Positions 1 to 6,671 of a stretch of DNA of 64,000 nt are shown in pieces (position 1 is the first letter of the stretch; each line of letters starts with the position of its first letter). The notes under the pieces were generated by a model, which was not told the origin of the DNA, did no database searches, and was given only the letters and a program-made list of their open reading frames with translations. Source of the stretch: Altericroceibacterium xinjiangense (GTDB taxonomy: Bacteria; Pseudomonadota; Alphaproteobacteria; Sphingomonadales; Sphingomonadaceae). Location: assembly GCF_003958635.1 (NCBI RefSeq), contig NZ_RSEK01000007.1:124001-188000 (forward strand), given 5' to 3'. The translations under genes and the position numbers were made by a program.

Positions 1-729
1 CGCCCTTCCGAGCAGTACCTTTATCCCGCATTCACCCTGGCCCGGCAAATGCTGCTGCGCCTAGGGTACGATGCGGAAATCGTCGATGCGTCCGCCTTCC
101 GCCACGAAGGCAACCGCCTGCTGATCGACGGTCGACCGGTTGATCTGGTCTATAACCGGCTAACCGATTTCGCCCTCGAGGAGCTGCATCATCTGCCGCT
201 TCGCAGCGCCTACCTTGCAGGCGACGTGGTTCTCACGCCCAACCCGCGCAATCATGCGCTCTACGCGGACAAGCGCAACCTCATCCTTCTGTCGGACCCC
301 GCCCGACTTGCCGCCTGGGGTATCCGCGAGGAAACCATCGAAGTTCTCCAGTCCGGGATCCCTAGGACCGTGGCGGTCACCCCGGAGCGGGCCGGCACCT
401 TATGGGCAGACCGCAAGCACTTGTTCTTCAAACCTGCACGTGGGCATGGATCGAAAGCCGCCTATCGGGGAGACAAGCTTACCCGAGGTGTGTGGGCGGG
501 CATCGTGAAGTCGGGTGACTTCGTAGCCCAGGTCTATCTCCCGCCCGGCGAGCGGATGATGCGGGTGGATGAGGAAATCGTCTCCCGAAAGATGGACGTC
601 CGCCTGTACACGTACGGCAGCGAATTGCTGCTGACTGCGGCGCGGCTATATCAGGGACAAGCCACCAACATGCGAACCCCCGGCGGCGGATTTGCGCCAG
701 TGCTCCTGACCGGGGCAGATGAAGGGTGA
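1..729 (+). CDS. ATP-grasp-like protein, 5' end cut by window
   Basis: The reading frame is open from base 1, so the true start lies upstream; the first internal ATG is at 49. The visible C-terminal part has about 242 residues. FFKPARGHGSKAAYRG resembles the nucleotide-binding loop of ATP-grasp ligases, and the later stretch MDVRLYTYGSELLLTAARLYQG fits the metal-binding end of that fold. Such enzymes join a carboxylate to an amine or thiol using ATP. It is followed at once by the att end of the island, so it belongs to the chromosome outside the island. The substrate cannot be told from sequence. A GshB-like ATP-grasp in a peptide-handling operon lies at 47398-48459; any link is speculative. 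Confidence 0.6.
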   Translation, partial: RPSEQYLYPAFTLARQMLLRLGYDAEIVDASAFRHEGNRLLIDGRPVDLVYNRLTDFALEELHHLPLRSAYLAGDVVLTPNPRNHALYADKRNLILLSDPARLAAWGIREETIEVLQSGIPRTVAVTPERAGTLWADRKHLFFKPARGHGSKAAYRGDKLTRGVWAGIVKSGDFVAQVYLPPGERMMRVDEEIVSRKMDVRLYTYGSELLLTAARLYQGQATNMRTPGGGFAPVLLTGADEG

Positions 730-920
730 GTCCCCAACCGCTTCAATCACCCGCTGATCATCGCATCGCCCGCGACTTGCGTCGCTCGCTCGTAGCTACT
801 GGTGTGGACGAGCTTAAATAGCTCGCCCCCCGGCGCTATTACCGCAGGTTTACCGCCGAAGGCCTCCGACAAGGACGCGCGTAAAGCATCAAAACGGCTG
901 ATTTCTGCGCCCAGCAAGCC

Positions 921-941
921 TGGAGCGGGTGAAGGGAATCG
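921..941. repeat. Distal att site of the tRNA-Gly island (21-bp direct repeat)
   Basis: These 21 bases are identical to 17080-17100, the CCA end plus acceptor and T-arm part of tRNA-Gly(CCC). The match stops on both sides (920 against 17079, 942 against 17101). A tRNA 3'-end duplication at the far end of an integrase-bearing segment is the standard footprint of tyrosine-integrase islands. It sets the left boundary of the island. Confidence 0.85.
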
Positions 942-971
942 CAAAGTCGCCGAACAATAGCTAAATTCTGC

Positions 972-1071
972 CATTCCTGTAATCTCTCCTCGTGGAGATA
1001 CCCCCAATGATACCCCCAAACGAAGCGGGTGGCAGCGAATTGTAGCGCACGCGGGCGGACGTTAACCATTT
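972..1071 (-). other. Relic of an integrase upstream region
   Basis: Two spaced copies of ATACCCCC (998-1005 and 1010-1017), a following AACG..GGGTGGCAGCGAA stretch and an ATG at 974 match the layout just upstream of the integrase at 16868 (16945-17035). Behind this ATG, however, there is no integrase: the frame runs straight into the att repeat and gives no family match. It looks like the promoter and arm-site region of a lost or recombined integrase of the same kind. The rest of 730-1205 holds no gene I can support. Confidence 0.45.
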
Positions 1072-1087
1072 TCTGAATTGCGGATGC
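1072..1087 (+). repeat. 16-bp direct repeat flanking the cassette array, left copy
   Basis: TCTGAATTGCGGATGC occurs here and exactly again at 7996-8011, in the same orientation. The two copies bracket all twelve array repeats. They may mark the ends of a separately mobile module or a recombination joint. Confidence 0.6.
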
Positions 1088-1205
1088 GCGATTCGCCCGA
1101 CGGGTGTCACTGTCCTGGGTACAAGCCTCGCCTCCTCATGCGTACATCGGGTCCCAAGTCTCCCATGGCCTGAATGTCCGCTTGCCAATGTTTCGAGACA
1201 TCGAC

Positions 1206-1276
1206 CGAACGTCCGTTTTCCACCCTTTCGCGACATTCGCACCAAGGTCTGAACGCGACCCGTTGCGGGCATTCAG
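1206..1276 (-). repeat. Array repeat R1
   Basis: First of twelve related elements. Read on the minus strand it carries both halves of the family pattern: a first GCCCGCAACGGGTCG unit, then CAGACCTT, then GAATGTCGCGAAAGGGTGG and AAACGGACG. It abuts the stop codon of the minus-strand gene at 1279, leaving two bases between. Confidence 0.85.
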
Positions 1277-1278
1277 GA

Positions 1279-1716
1279 CTACTCCTCGTAGTAGTCTATC
1301 TGGGCCCGTGATTTGGCCGCGTCGGCTACAAGGAGCACCTGCCCGCCGTGAGGAAACGCCGGCGGGTTAACGATTGAGAACTGAGTGGCGACTGGAAACT
1401 CCGGGCCGACTTTCAGCCCGGTGCTAAACTGGTGGCTGCCGCCCTCAGCAGCAGTCTGGGTGAATGACCAGCCAGTCAATAGCGCCGGGAAGTCGGCAGG
1501 ATCGATCTCGAACGCGCATGTAGTGAAAACGTCAGTGAATCCCCAAGAATCGCATTCGGCGTTTCGCAGCGAAGCTGGAACACTTTCAAGGCGTAGCAGG
1601 GAGCCAATGATCTGCCTTGGACGAGGCTGATAGAGAACGTTCGCGCAATAGGCCGCAGCAAGAATGAGGATCAGAGCAAGGAAGCCCCGGACAATATTCT
1701 TGCGGCTGATCGGCAC
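1279..1716 (-). CDS. Hypothetical membrane-anchored protein (cassette cargo)
   Basis: About 145 residues from a GTG at 1716. I chose this start because further upstream the frame runs through repeat R2 (1739-1841), which would put repeat-encoded residues in front of the protein. A single hydrophobic segment follows a short basic start (RKNIVRGFLALILILAAAYC), so the rest is probably outside the cytoplasm, with two cysteines (CDSWG, TTCAF) that could pair. I recognise no family. It fills the R1-R2 interval alone, on the strand opposite to the next gene. The start codon is uncertain. Confidence 0.5.
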   Translation of the reverse strand: MPISRKNIVRGFLALILILAAAYCANVLYQPRPRQIIGSLLRLESVPASLRNAECDSWGFTDVFTTCAFEIDPADFPALLTGWSFTQTAAEGGSHQFSTGLKVGPEFPVATQFSIVNPPAFPHGGQVLLVADAAKSRAQIDYYEE

Positions 1717-1738
1717 CCGAGAGTTATGACACCGTCGG

Positions 1739-1841
1739 GGTCCGCTTTCCACCCTTTCATGATATGCGGGCTCGAGGTCTGAAAGCCACCCGTTTGCGAC
1801 ATTGATCGCGAAGGTCTGACAGCGACCCAAGTCGGACGTTG
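1739..1841 (-). repeat. Array repeat R2 (long, three GGGT units)
   Basis: Read on the minus strand: GTCCGACTTGGGTCGCTG, TCAGACCTTCGCGATCAATG, then a second and a third GGGTGG unit ending in AAAGCGGAC. It is longer than its siblings by one internal sub-unit. It separates two divergent genes, so promoters for both must lie in or next to it. Confidence 0.85.
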
Positions 1842-1875
1842 CCGAGCAGCCGTGAGTTCGCCAAAAGCGGGCGAG

Positions 1876-2331
1876 ATGGTAATGCCTCTAGAGCCATTCG
1901 AAGGTCCAGTTTGGCGGTTGCTCCCCGTCGGCCTCGCCGAGACACCTGCAGCCCCCGCAGCGGCGCCGGAAGGGCGCTTTCACCATTTGGGACAAACAGC
2001 TGCCTACGCATCGCTCAGTGTGGAAGGGACGCGCGTGGCCATCCAACGCTACCTGTCGGATGGCGTATCGCGAGTACTCATTCCAATGTGGCTCAGTGCG
2101 CCGATCGTGGCGGATATTCGGGGTGACAAAGCTGCATCGATCGTCTGGCAAGACATCCGAAGAAAAGTCGGGACGCCGTCGCCGACGTGGCGCTACTCCG
2201 ATGCAGCAAGAAACGCAGGAGCGTTGGCCATGCTATATTCGTCTCGTTCGCGTCCCGATCTGTCGCACGTCGTAGTCTTCGAACCTCATTGTCTGAGCTA
2301 CGTGGGTCCGATTTCTCGGTTCGAGTATTGA
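1876..2331 (+). CDS. RES-domain protein (NAD+-degrading toxin family)
   Basis: 151 residues from the ATG at 1876 (a GTG at 1852 is the alternative). PVWRLLPVG at the start, GRFHHLGQTAAYASLS with the conserved Arg and Tyr, and a C-terminal ALAMLYSSRSRP..VVVFEP segment fit the RES fold. Characterised RES proteins deplete NAD+ as the toxins of Xre/DUF2384-RES pairs. No antitoxin gene lies beside it: the upstream neighbour is an unrelated membrane protein on the other strand, and downstream is a lipoprotein. It is therefore either an orphan, a non-toxic relative, or paired with something elsewhere. It ends 11 bases before repeat R3. Confidence 0.75.
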   Translation: MVMPLEPFEGPVWRLLPVGLAETPAAPAAAPEGRFHHLGQTAAYASLSVEGTRVAIQRYLSDGVSRVLIPMWLSAPIVADIRGDKAASIVWQDIRRKVGTPSPTWRYSDAARNAGALAMLYSSRSRPDLSHVVVFEPHCLSYVGPISRFEY

Positions 2332-2342
2332 AGGGAGACCTT

Positions 2343-2406
2343 TCGCTTTCCACCCGTTCAGGACATTCGCCTGAAGGTCTGGCAGCGACCCATTGCGGGC
2401 ATTCAT
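2343..2406 (-). repeat. Array repeat R3
   Basis: Minus-strand reading: GAATGCCCGCAATGGGTCG, CAGACCTTCAGGCGAATGTC, CTGAACGGGTGGAAAGCG. A full two-half copy close to the family consensus. Confidence 0.88.
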
Positions 2407-2427
2407 ATTAGCCTCCAATCTGCTGGA

Positions 2428-3003
2428 ATGGGAGGCAGACGGCAAACGCATCCGCTATGCAGCTATGGGCTACTATTGGCCGCGCTCTTCCTTTGGGGGT
2501 GCAGCGAGGAGGTCGAGCGCGTGGGAAAACATCGGTTCCGCGTGCCACCAGAGAACCTTATCCCTGAGAGCGAACGCCCCTTCTTCTTGCCCGAGCCCGA
2601 GGAGGATGGGTTCAGTTTCTTGCTGAACCCCACCGCCGCACGAACGGAACAACGCTCGGTCTTGGTGCAAGAGCGGGAGATGATCTGCGCCCGAGCACGT
2701 GGGTTGAAAGCCCGTGTAAACTCGACGATTTGCGCGCCAGAGGAAGTTGAATGGAGGGGACGCCGCTGGCTTAGGAACGGAAACGAGACACACTGGACGT
2801 ATAGCCCCGAAATGCCCTCAGGTTCGCCCGCTCCGTTCGTGAGTTGCTTCAAGATGACGATACCGGACCATCCCGGTCTATGCAGCGCAACGTTACCCGC
2901 CGACGATCTCGCTCTCACCATCAATCTGAATGCTGATGAACTGCCTGCTCTGGAAGCCACCTACGAGCGGGCGGTGTCAGCATTACGCATATGGGAGGAG
3001 TAG
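2428..3003 (+). CDS. Hypothetical lipoprotein (cassette cargo)
   Basis: 191 residues. The N-terminus has a basic start, a hydrophobic core (YGLLLAALFLW) and a lipobox ending LWGC with Cys at about residue 25, so it is probably lipidated and exported. The mature part holds several cysteines (MICARARG, STICAPEE, FVSCFK, GLCSAT) that may form disulfides. I know no family for it. It alone occupies the R3-R4 interval, and its stop lies 18 bases before R4. Confidence 0.7.
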   Translation: MGGRRQTHPLCSYGLLLAALFLWGCSEEVERVGKHRFRVPPENLIPESERPFFLPEPEEDGFSFLLNPTAARTEQRSVLVQEREMICARARGLKARVNSTICAPEEVEWRGRRWLRNGNETHWTYSPEMPSGSPAPFVSCFKMTIPDHPGLCSATLPADDLALTINLNADELPALEATYERAVSALRIWEE

Positions 3004-3021
3004 GCGGTGGCGATGTTAGGT

Positions 3022-3084
3022 GCGGATACCCACCCTTTCGCGACATTCGGCCTGAAGGGCTGACAGCGACCCATTGCGGACCTT
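3022..3084 (-). repeat. Array repeat R4
   Basis: Minus-strand reading: GTCCGCAATGGGTCGCTG, TCAGCCCTTCAGGCCGAATG, TCGCGAAAGGGTGG. A full copy placed just after the lipoprotein gene. Confidence 0.85.
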
Positions 3085-3108
3085 CGGGATCGGCGGCATC
3101 TTCGGCAT

Positions 3109-3348
3109 GTGACCACCTATGCCGCTCTTGATCCGATCATAGACAAGTGGGTCGAAGCCACTGCTTCTTCTCTGGTAAACAAAATGGGCGGGCTTGCCGC
3201 ACCGGCTGGTGGTGAGGCGTCGGTTTCGTTAGATGGTAGCGGTGCTTCGGTGAGTGGCGGGCCACGTGCAGGAATGGGCGGATACCTCGCGGGCGGTGCT
3301 GGCAAAACAGCCACGGGTGCTACCAAGCCACTGGGATGTCCGCTATGA
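3109..3348 (+). CDS. Possible small glycine-rich protein
   Basis: 79 codons from GTG 3109. The first third (DPIIDKWVEATASSLVNKMGG) could be helical and the rest is rich in Gly, Ala and Ser. It recognises no family. Its TGA overlaps the ATG at 3345 of the next ORF, which would suit translational coupling, but without a clear ribosome-binding site it may be chance or a decayed gene end. It shares the R4-R5 interval with the next gene. Confidence 0.35.
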   Translation: MTTYAALDPIIDKWVEATASSLVNKMGGLAAPAGGEASVSLDGSGASVSGGPRAGMGGYLAGGAGKTATGATKPLGCPL

Positions 3349-3563
3349 CCGTTCAACAGATTGGCACTGCTTTCAGGACAATGTCGCTCGTAGCAATACT
3401 GGTGATCATCTTCATTACAGCATTATGTGCGCTTGATATCATACTTGGACTCGGCTGGGGGTATACCTCTTATGACCTGAAGGTGGATCTTGGGATTCTC
3501 GCATTTGCCATCCTTTTACGGTTTGTCGGGCTGAGGATATTCGCATTTGTTGCTAGTGGCTGA
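3345..3563 (+). CDS. Small two-helix membrane protein (cassette cargo)
   Basis: 72 residues from ATG 3345. Two hydrophobic stretches (about MSLVAILVIIFITALCALDI and LGILAFAILLRFVGLRIFAF) flank a short polar loop with GWGYTSYD. Nothing identifies a function. It ends 44 bases before repeat R5. Confidence 0.55.
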   Translation: MTVQQIGTAFRTMSLVAILVIIFITALCALDIILGLGWGYTSYDLKVDLGILAFAILLRFVGLRIFAFVASG

Positions 3564-3607
3564 TCGTTTGTCGGTCTCTAACGCAGCATATCGCAGTGAA
3601 AGAAGAA

Positions 3608-3671
3608 GCCGTTTTCCACCTATCCACGATGTTCGGCTAAAGGTCCTTTTCCCACCCCTTCCGGACATTCA
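3608..3671 (-). repeat. Array repeat R5
   Basis: Minus-strand reading: GAATGTCCGGAAGGGGTGGG, AGGACCTTTAGCCGAACATC, GTGGATAGGTGGAAAACGGC. The most diverged of the full-length copies. It is the last one in leftward orientation and lies just before the recombinase gene. Confidence 0.8.
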
Positions 3672-3715
3672 GACCAGCAAGACCGTAGCTCTCCAGCAAT
3701 TGCTGGAGATCTCCT

Positions 3716-4342
3716 ATGCTCGATGTCTGTCTACCGTCGCCCACATACCGCAACCGGAAGGGTGGCAGGCCCACTGGAGCCAAGCTCGCGCTCAAGCCGG
3801 TACATGTCTGGGGCATTCACATCCGACTTCAGGTGGCGAACCGGGCGAGAGACCTGGCGCTGTTCGACCTGGCGCTCGACAGCAAGCTGCGCGGCTGCGA
3901 CCTCGTGGCGCTGCGCCTGTCGGATCTGCTGTCTGCCTCGGGCGTGAAGTCGCGGGTGATGATCCTCCAGCGCAAGACCGGCCGGCCGGTCCAGTTCGAG
4001 GTGACGGAACAAACCAGGCGATCGTTGGCAGCGTGGATCGAAGCGAAAGGGCTCGGACTTGACGACTGGCTGTTCCCCAGCCGCAGCAAGAAGGGGGCTC
4101 ACCTGAGCACCCGGCAGTACGCTCGGCTCGTGGACAGGTGGGTTGCACTCGTCGGGCTCGATCCATCCGCATACGGAACGCATAGCCTCCGCCGGACCAA
4201 GGTCTCGTTGCTCTACAAGAAGACCGGCAACCTCAGAGCCTGCCAGCTGCTGCTCGGGCACACGAAGCTGGAGAGCACGGTCCGATACCTTGGGGTCGAG
4301 GTGGACGATGCCCTCGAGCTATCTGAAAGCTTGGAGCTCTGA
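3716..4342 (+). CDS. Short tyrosine recombinase (208 aa) in the middle of the array
   Basis: A compact tyrosine recombinase holding the catalytic domain and little else, like the FimB/FimE class in length. All expected catalytic residues are visible: Arg59 (SKLRGCDLVAL), Lys87 (QRKTG), His156 and Arg159 (THSLRRT), His182 (LLGHTK) and Tyr191 (VRYLG). The start ATG has GGAG nine bases upstream. It is a gene of its own in the R5-R6 interval; the stop lies three bases before R6. Repeats change orientation on its two sides. It is distinct from the P4-type island integrase at 15636-16868. Its substrate sites are unknown; the flanking repeats are the obvious candidates, but that is inference. Confidence 0.88.
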   Translation: MLDVCLPSPTYRNRKGGRPTGAKLALKPVHVWGIHIRLQVANRARDLALFDLALDSKLRGCDLVALRLSDLLSASGVKSRVMILQRKTGRPVQFEVTEQTRRSLAAWIEAKGLGLDDWLFPSRSKKGAHLSTRQYARLVDRWVALVGLDPSAYGTHSLRRTKVSLLYKKTGNLRACQLLLGHTKLESTVRYLGVEVDDALELSESLEL

Positions 4343-4345
4343 GCA

Positions 4346-4563
4346 GAATGTCCGATTCGGGTCGCACTCAGTCCTTCCCGATGAATGTCGGCAATGGGTG
4401 GAGGCTGTGTGAAAACTCAGACTTGGCAAGAGTTGCGCAACGACGTTTCACGTTATCTCCCACTGATGCAGCCTTCATGTCGCCTATGATCATACTGTGA
4501 TACAATATTTCTGATCCGAAGCGCGATCAGGCGTTTTCACACAGCCTCGGTGGAAAGCGGACG
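4346..4563 (+). repeat. Array repeat R6, split by a MITE
   Basis: First copy in rightward orientation. GAATGTCCGATTCGGGTCG and GTCGGCAATGGGTG are in 4346-4400; the family ending GAAAGCGGAC resumes at 4553 after an insertion. Removing 4401-4552 restores the family sequence GGGTGGAAAGCGG exactly. Confidence 0.88.
4401..4548. mobile_element. 148-bp MITE (non-coding inverted-repeat element)
   Basis: Perfect 16-bp terminal inverted repeats, GAGGCTGTGTGAAAAC at 4401-4416 and its complement at 4533-4548. It is flanked by a 4-bp target duplication GGTG (4397-4400 and 4549-4552). No ORF inside, and the interior is AT-rich. It must be moved in trans by a transposase recognising these ends; none is in the window. 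Confidence 0.88.
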
Positions 4564-4660
4564 CTCAGTTACAACGGCCACGTTGCTCCATCGCGGAAGA
4601 GCCCTAAAGCTAACCTGCCCCAGCCGAGGGATGGGCATCCGGGGAAGAATTGGGATTCGC

Positions 4661-4858
4661 ATGAGAGAAAAGCACCTTGTAGTCTTGCTACTGCTTTCCT
4701 TGTCGCTGCTTGTGGCAGGTTCCGGCTACTTTATGGGAGGCCCCTCCTACTTTTCGGCCCTTCTTTCTTTTGACAATCCTACAGCTTCGTTGATCAGCAT
4801 CGGAATTATTATATCTCCCGTCATGTATGTTTGGATTTCGAGTCGCCGCAGCAGATAG
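4661..4858 (+). CDS. Small membrane protein (cassette cargo)
   Basis: 65 residues from ATG 4661. The track upstream in the same frame crosses R6 and is not protein-like, so this internal start is preferred. A strong N-terminal hydrophobic helix (HLVVLLLLSLSLLVAGSGYF) and a second near the C-terminus (ASLISIGIIISPVMYVWI) predict two membrane passes. Unknown function. It lies alone between R6 and R7. Confidence 0.55.
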   Translation: MREKHLVVLLLLSLSLLVAGSGYFMGGPSYFSALLSFDNPTASLISIGIIISPVMYVWISSRRSR

Positions 4859-4898
4859 TTCGTAGCCGGAACTTGCGCGGCAATGACGAGGAATAATT

Positions 4899-4961
4899 GA
4901 ATGTCCGCAACGGGTCGCTGTCAGACCTTCGCGATCAACGTCGCGATAGGGTGGAAAGCGG
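4899..4961 (+). repeat. Array repeat R7
   Basis: GAATGTCCGCAACGGGTCG, CTGTCAGACCTTCGCGATC, AACGTCGCGATAGGGTGG, AAAGCGGG. A near-consensus full copy. It ends three bases before the stop codon of the minus-strand HEAT protein. Confidence 0.88.
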
Positions 4962-4964
4962 GTA

Positions 4965-5744
4965 CTACGCTCTGCGCAAGGACCACCTTTGATGCCGCTG
5001 CAACGCTCCGAGCAGATCACTCGTGCTGGTGTCGCCGCTATGTTCCATTCCTACGAGCAGGGCCGCTGCCTCTCTGGCGAATACATCGTCGGGGTCATCA
5101 TGCAGAATGGTCTTCAGGTACCCCACGGCCTTGGCGTCACGGCGGCGGGCAAGGCCGTAGATCGCCTCGTAGCGCACGTCCTGATCTTGGTCCTCAAGAC
5201 GGGCGACCAGTACTTCCCGGATTTCCGAAGTGTCTACGTCGCACTGTTGTGCAAGGCCGAACGTGGCCCAGTTTCGCACTTCGGCATCCCCATCGCTCGC
5301 AAGTCGGACAAGAGCTTTGATCGCCGTCTCGTCATCCACTCCGCCGAGAGCGACAGCTACAGCGTATCGAACGTTGTCGTTCGGGTGGTCGCAAAAAGCG
5401 AGGACGTGCGATGCGGCACGCTTCAAATTGACGTGTTGCAGAGCAAGGATTGCAGAAAATAGAACCTCCTCGCTCGTGTCTGACAACAGTGTCGCAATCG
5501 TGTCGAAGCTCTCATCGGGGAACGTGCGCTCAGGGATGCCGAGTTGACCCAAGATGTCGGCCCCCAGCGCTCGTTCCTCCGCATCCTTCGACCGGCACAG
5601 CTTCGCCGCACGATCAAATATACCGCGCGAACCCCGCCAATGGAGTGCCGCAACGGCATCCCACCGGACATCTTCATCTCCCGAGCATAGGGCCACTTCG
5701 AAGAGTTCCGGTACCGAACGCCTGTCGTCTGCCGGTGAGTTCAT
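4965..5744 (-). CDS. HEAT-repeat protein (cassette cargo)
   Basis: 259 residues made of repeated two-helix units with the HEAT/PBS-lyase pattern, for example DEDVRWDAVAALHWRG, SEEVLFSAILALQHV, NDNVRYAVAVALGGVDD, DAEVRNWATFGLAQQ, DQDVRYEAIYGLARRRD and REAAALLVG, about six or seven in all from residue 20 to 240. Such solenoids bind proteins or nucleic acids and have no catalysis by themselves. There is no signal peptide or membrane helix, so it is cytoplasmic. It fills the R7-R8 interval. Confidence 0.75.
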   Translation of the reverse strand: MNSPADDRRSVPELFEVALCSGDEDVRWDAVAALHWRGSRGIFDRAAKLCRSKDAEERALGADILGQLGIPERTFPDESFDTIATLLSDTSEEVLFSAILALQHVNLKRAASHVLAFCDHPNDNVRYAVAVALGGVDDETAIKALVRLASDGDAEVRNWATFGLAQQCDVDTSEIREVLVARLEDQDQDVRYEAIYGLARRRDAKAVGYLKTILHDDPDDVFAREAAALLVGMEHSGDTSTSDLLGALQRHQRWSLRRA

Positions 5745-5770
5745 TTCAAAAGCTTTGCATGCACTGCTAG

Positions 5771-5832
5771 TGCCCGCAATGGGTCGCTGTCAGACCTTCA
5801 GGCGGAATGTCGCGAGTGGGTGGGAAGCGGAC
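5771..5832 (+). repeat. Array repeat R8
   Basis: GCCCGCAATGGGTCGCTG, TCAGACCTTCAGGCGGAATG, TCGCGAGTGGGTGGGAAGCG, then GACTTACGG. Full copy. It touches the stop codon of the next minus-strand gene at 5833. Confidence 0.88.
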
Positions 5833-6069
5833 TTACGGATTTCGAAGGTCGGTTTCGTCTGCGCTGGCAGAGACATCGCTGCCGCGTCGGAGCCTTGTTC
5901 GTTCTTTAAAAGCACGACGTGCAATGAAAAGGGCCATCGCCGCTACTGTACCGTTAATCAGCACTCCTGCCCAATCGCGGGTTAGTAGATTCCAGAGCAT
6001 CAGCGGCAATGTCAGGACTGCAACGACAGACCACATCCATCCCGCGAAACCGTCAGTGCCGGTCTTCAT
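5833..6069 (-). CDS. Small membrane protein (cassette cargo)
   Basis: 78 residues; GAGGAG lies about ten bases before the ATG at 6069, a good ribosome site. Two hydrophobic spans (GWMWSVVAVLTLPLMLWNLL and WAGVLINGTVAAMALFI) precede a basic, charged tail. Unknown family. It alone fills R8-R9. Confidence 0.6.
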   Translation of the reverse strand: MKTGTDGFAGWMWSVVAVLTLPLMLWNLLTRDWAGVLINGTVAAMALFIARRAFKERTRLRRGSDVSASADETDLRNP

Positions 6070-6141
6070 CCCAAACTCCTCAGGTCAGATTTGCCGCGAA
6101 GTTGGGGTGCATCTGCATGCTGGGAGAATGCGATAGCTTGC

Positions 6142-6173
6142 GAATGTCCGCAATGGGTGGAAAGCCGACATTC
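6142..6173 (+). repeat. Array repeat R9 (minimal palindrome)
   Basis: A short copy containing only the outer arms: GAATGTCCGC, then AATGGGTGGAAA, then GCCGACATTC. The arms pair with one mismatch, so it would form a hairpin in single-stranded DNA or RNA. It shows which parts of the longer repeats are the two ends. Confidence 0.85.
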
Positions 6174-6193
6174 GTTCCGGCTAGATGGGTTCT

Positions 6194-6604
6194 ATGAGCA
6201 ACGAGGCAACGATGCTCCAGTTCGACTGGGAAGAAGTTGATGGCGTTGCCGTGGCGGCGGTGCTCGCCACCGGCTCACGCCCGATGACTGACGGCAGCCT
6301 AGTTTGCGATCAGATCGCGCTGGTGCTGGCGGCCAAGGCCGTGGTCATGCGCGTGAACCATGACACGGACGAGGTTATCGTCTCTCTCGAGGACGCTGCG
6401 GCAATGCATGACGCCGACTGGCAGACGCTTGGTCAGCTTGCAGAGATCGTCTCGCGAAGGCTCGGCTGGTGCTGGGTAGGCCGCAATTATCGCGGTTACC
6501 TGGACACCTTCACAATCGGCTTGGAAGGGGTCGATCCCGCCTACAGCTTCACTGGCGCGGCGTCCCGGCTCCAATGCGCGCGGGTCACACGGATAGCAGC
6601 CTAA
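6194..6604 (+). CDS. Hypothetical protein (cassette cargo)
   Basis: 136 residues from ATG 6194 (another in-frame ATG at 6185). Acidic, cytoplasmic, no membrane segment. The C-terminal part LGWCWVGRNYRGYLDTFTIGLEG looks like a compact conserved domain of small bacterial proteins, but I cannot name it with confidence. Its stop directly precedes repeat R10. Confidence 0.6.
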   Translation: MSNEATMLQFDWEEVDGVAVAAVLATGSRPMTDGSLVCDQIALVLAAKAVVMRVNHDTDEVIVSLEDAAAMHDADWQTLGQLAEIVSRRLGWCWVGRNYRGYLDTFTIGLEGVDPAYSFTGAASRLQCARVTRIAA

Positions 6605-6666
6605 TATCCGCAATGGGTGTCGTTTGCAGAGATTGGCCGAATGTCTGTAACGGGTGGCAAGCGGCA
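6604..6666 (+). repeat. Array repeat R10
   Basis: ATATCCGCAATGGGTGTCG, CAGAGATTGGCCGAATGTC, TGTAACGGGTGGCAAGCGGC. A full but diverged copy between two convergent genes, six bases before the stop of the minus-strand gene. Confidence 0.82.
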
Positions 6667-6671
6667 TAGGC

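Noticed and set aside
747-1019. 90-codon minus-strand ORF across the att site
   Set aside because: It encodes the tRNA end in frame, has no recognisable domain, and is best read as a chance frame behind an integrase-like control region.
4401-4548. Autonomous insertion sequence
   Set aside because: At 148 bp it has no room for a transposase, so it is called a MITE.
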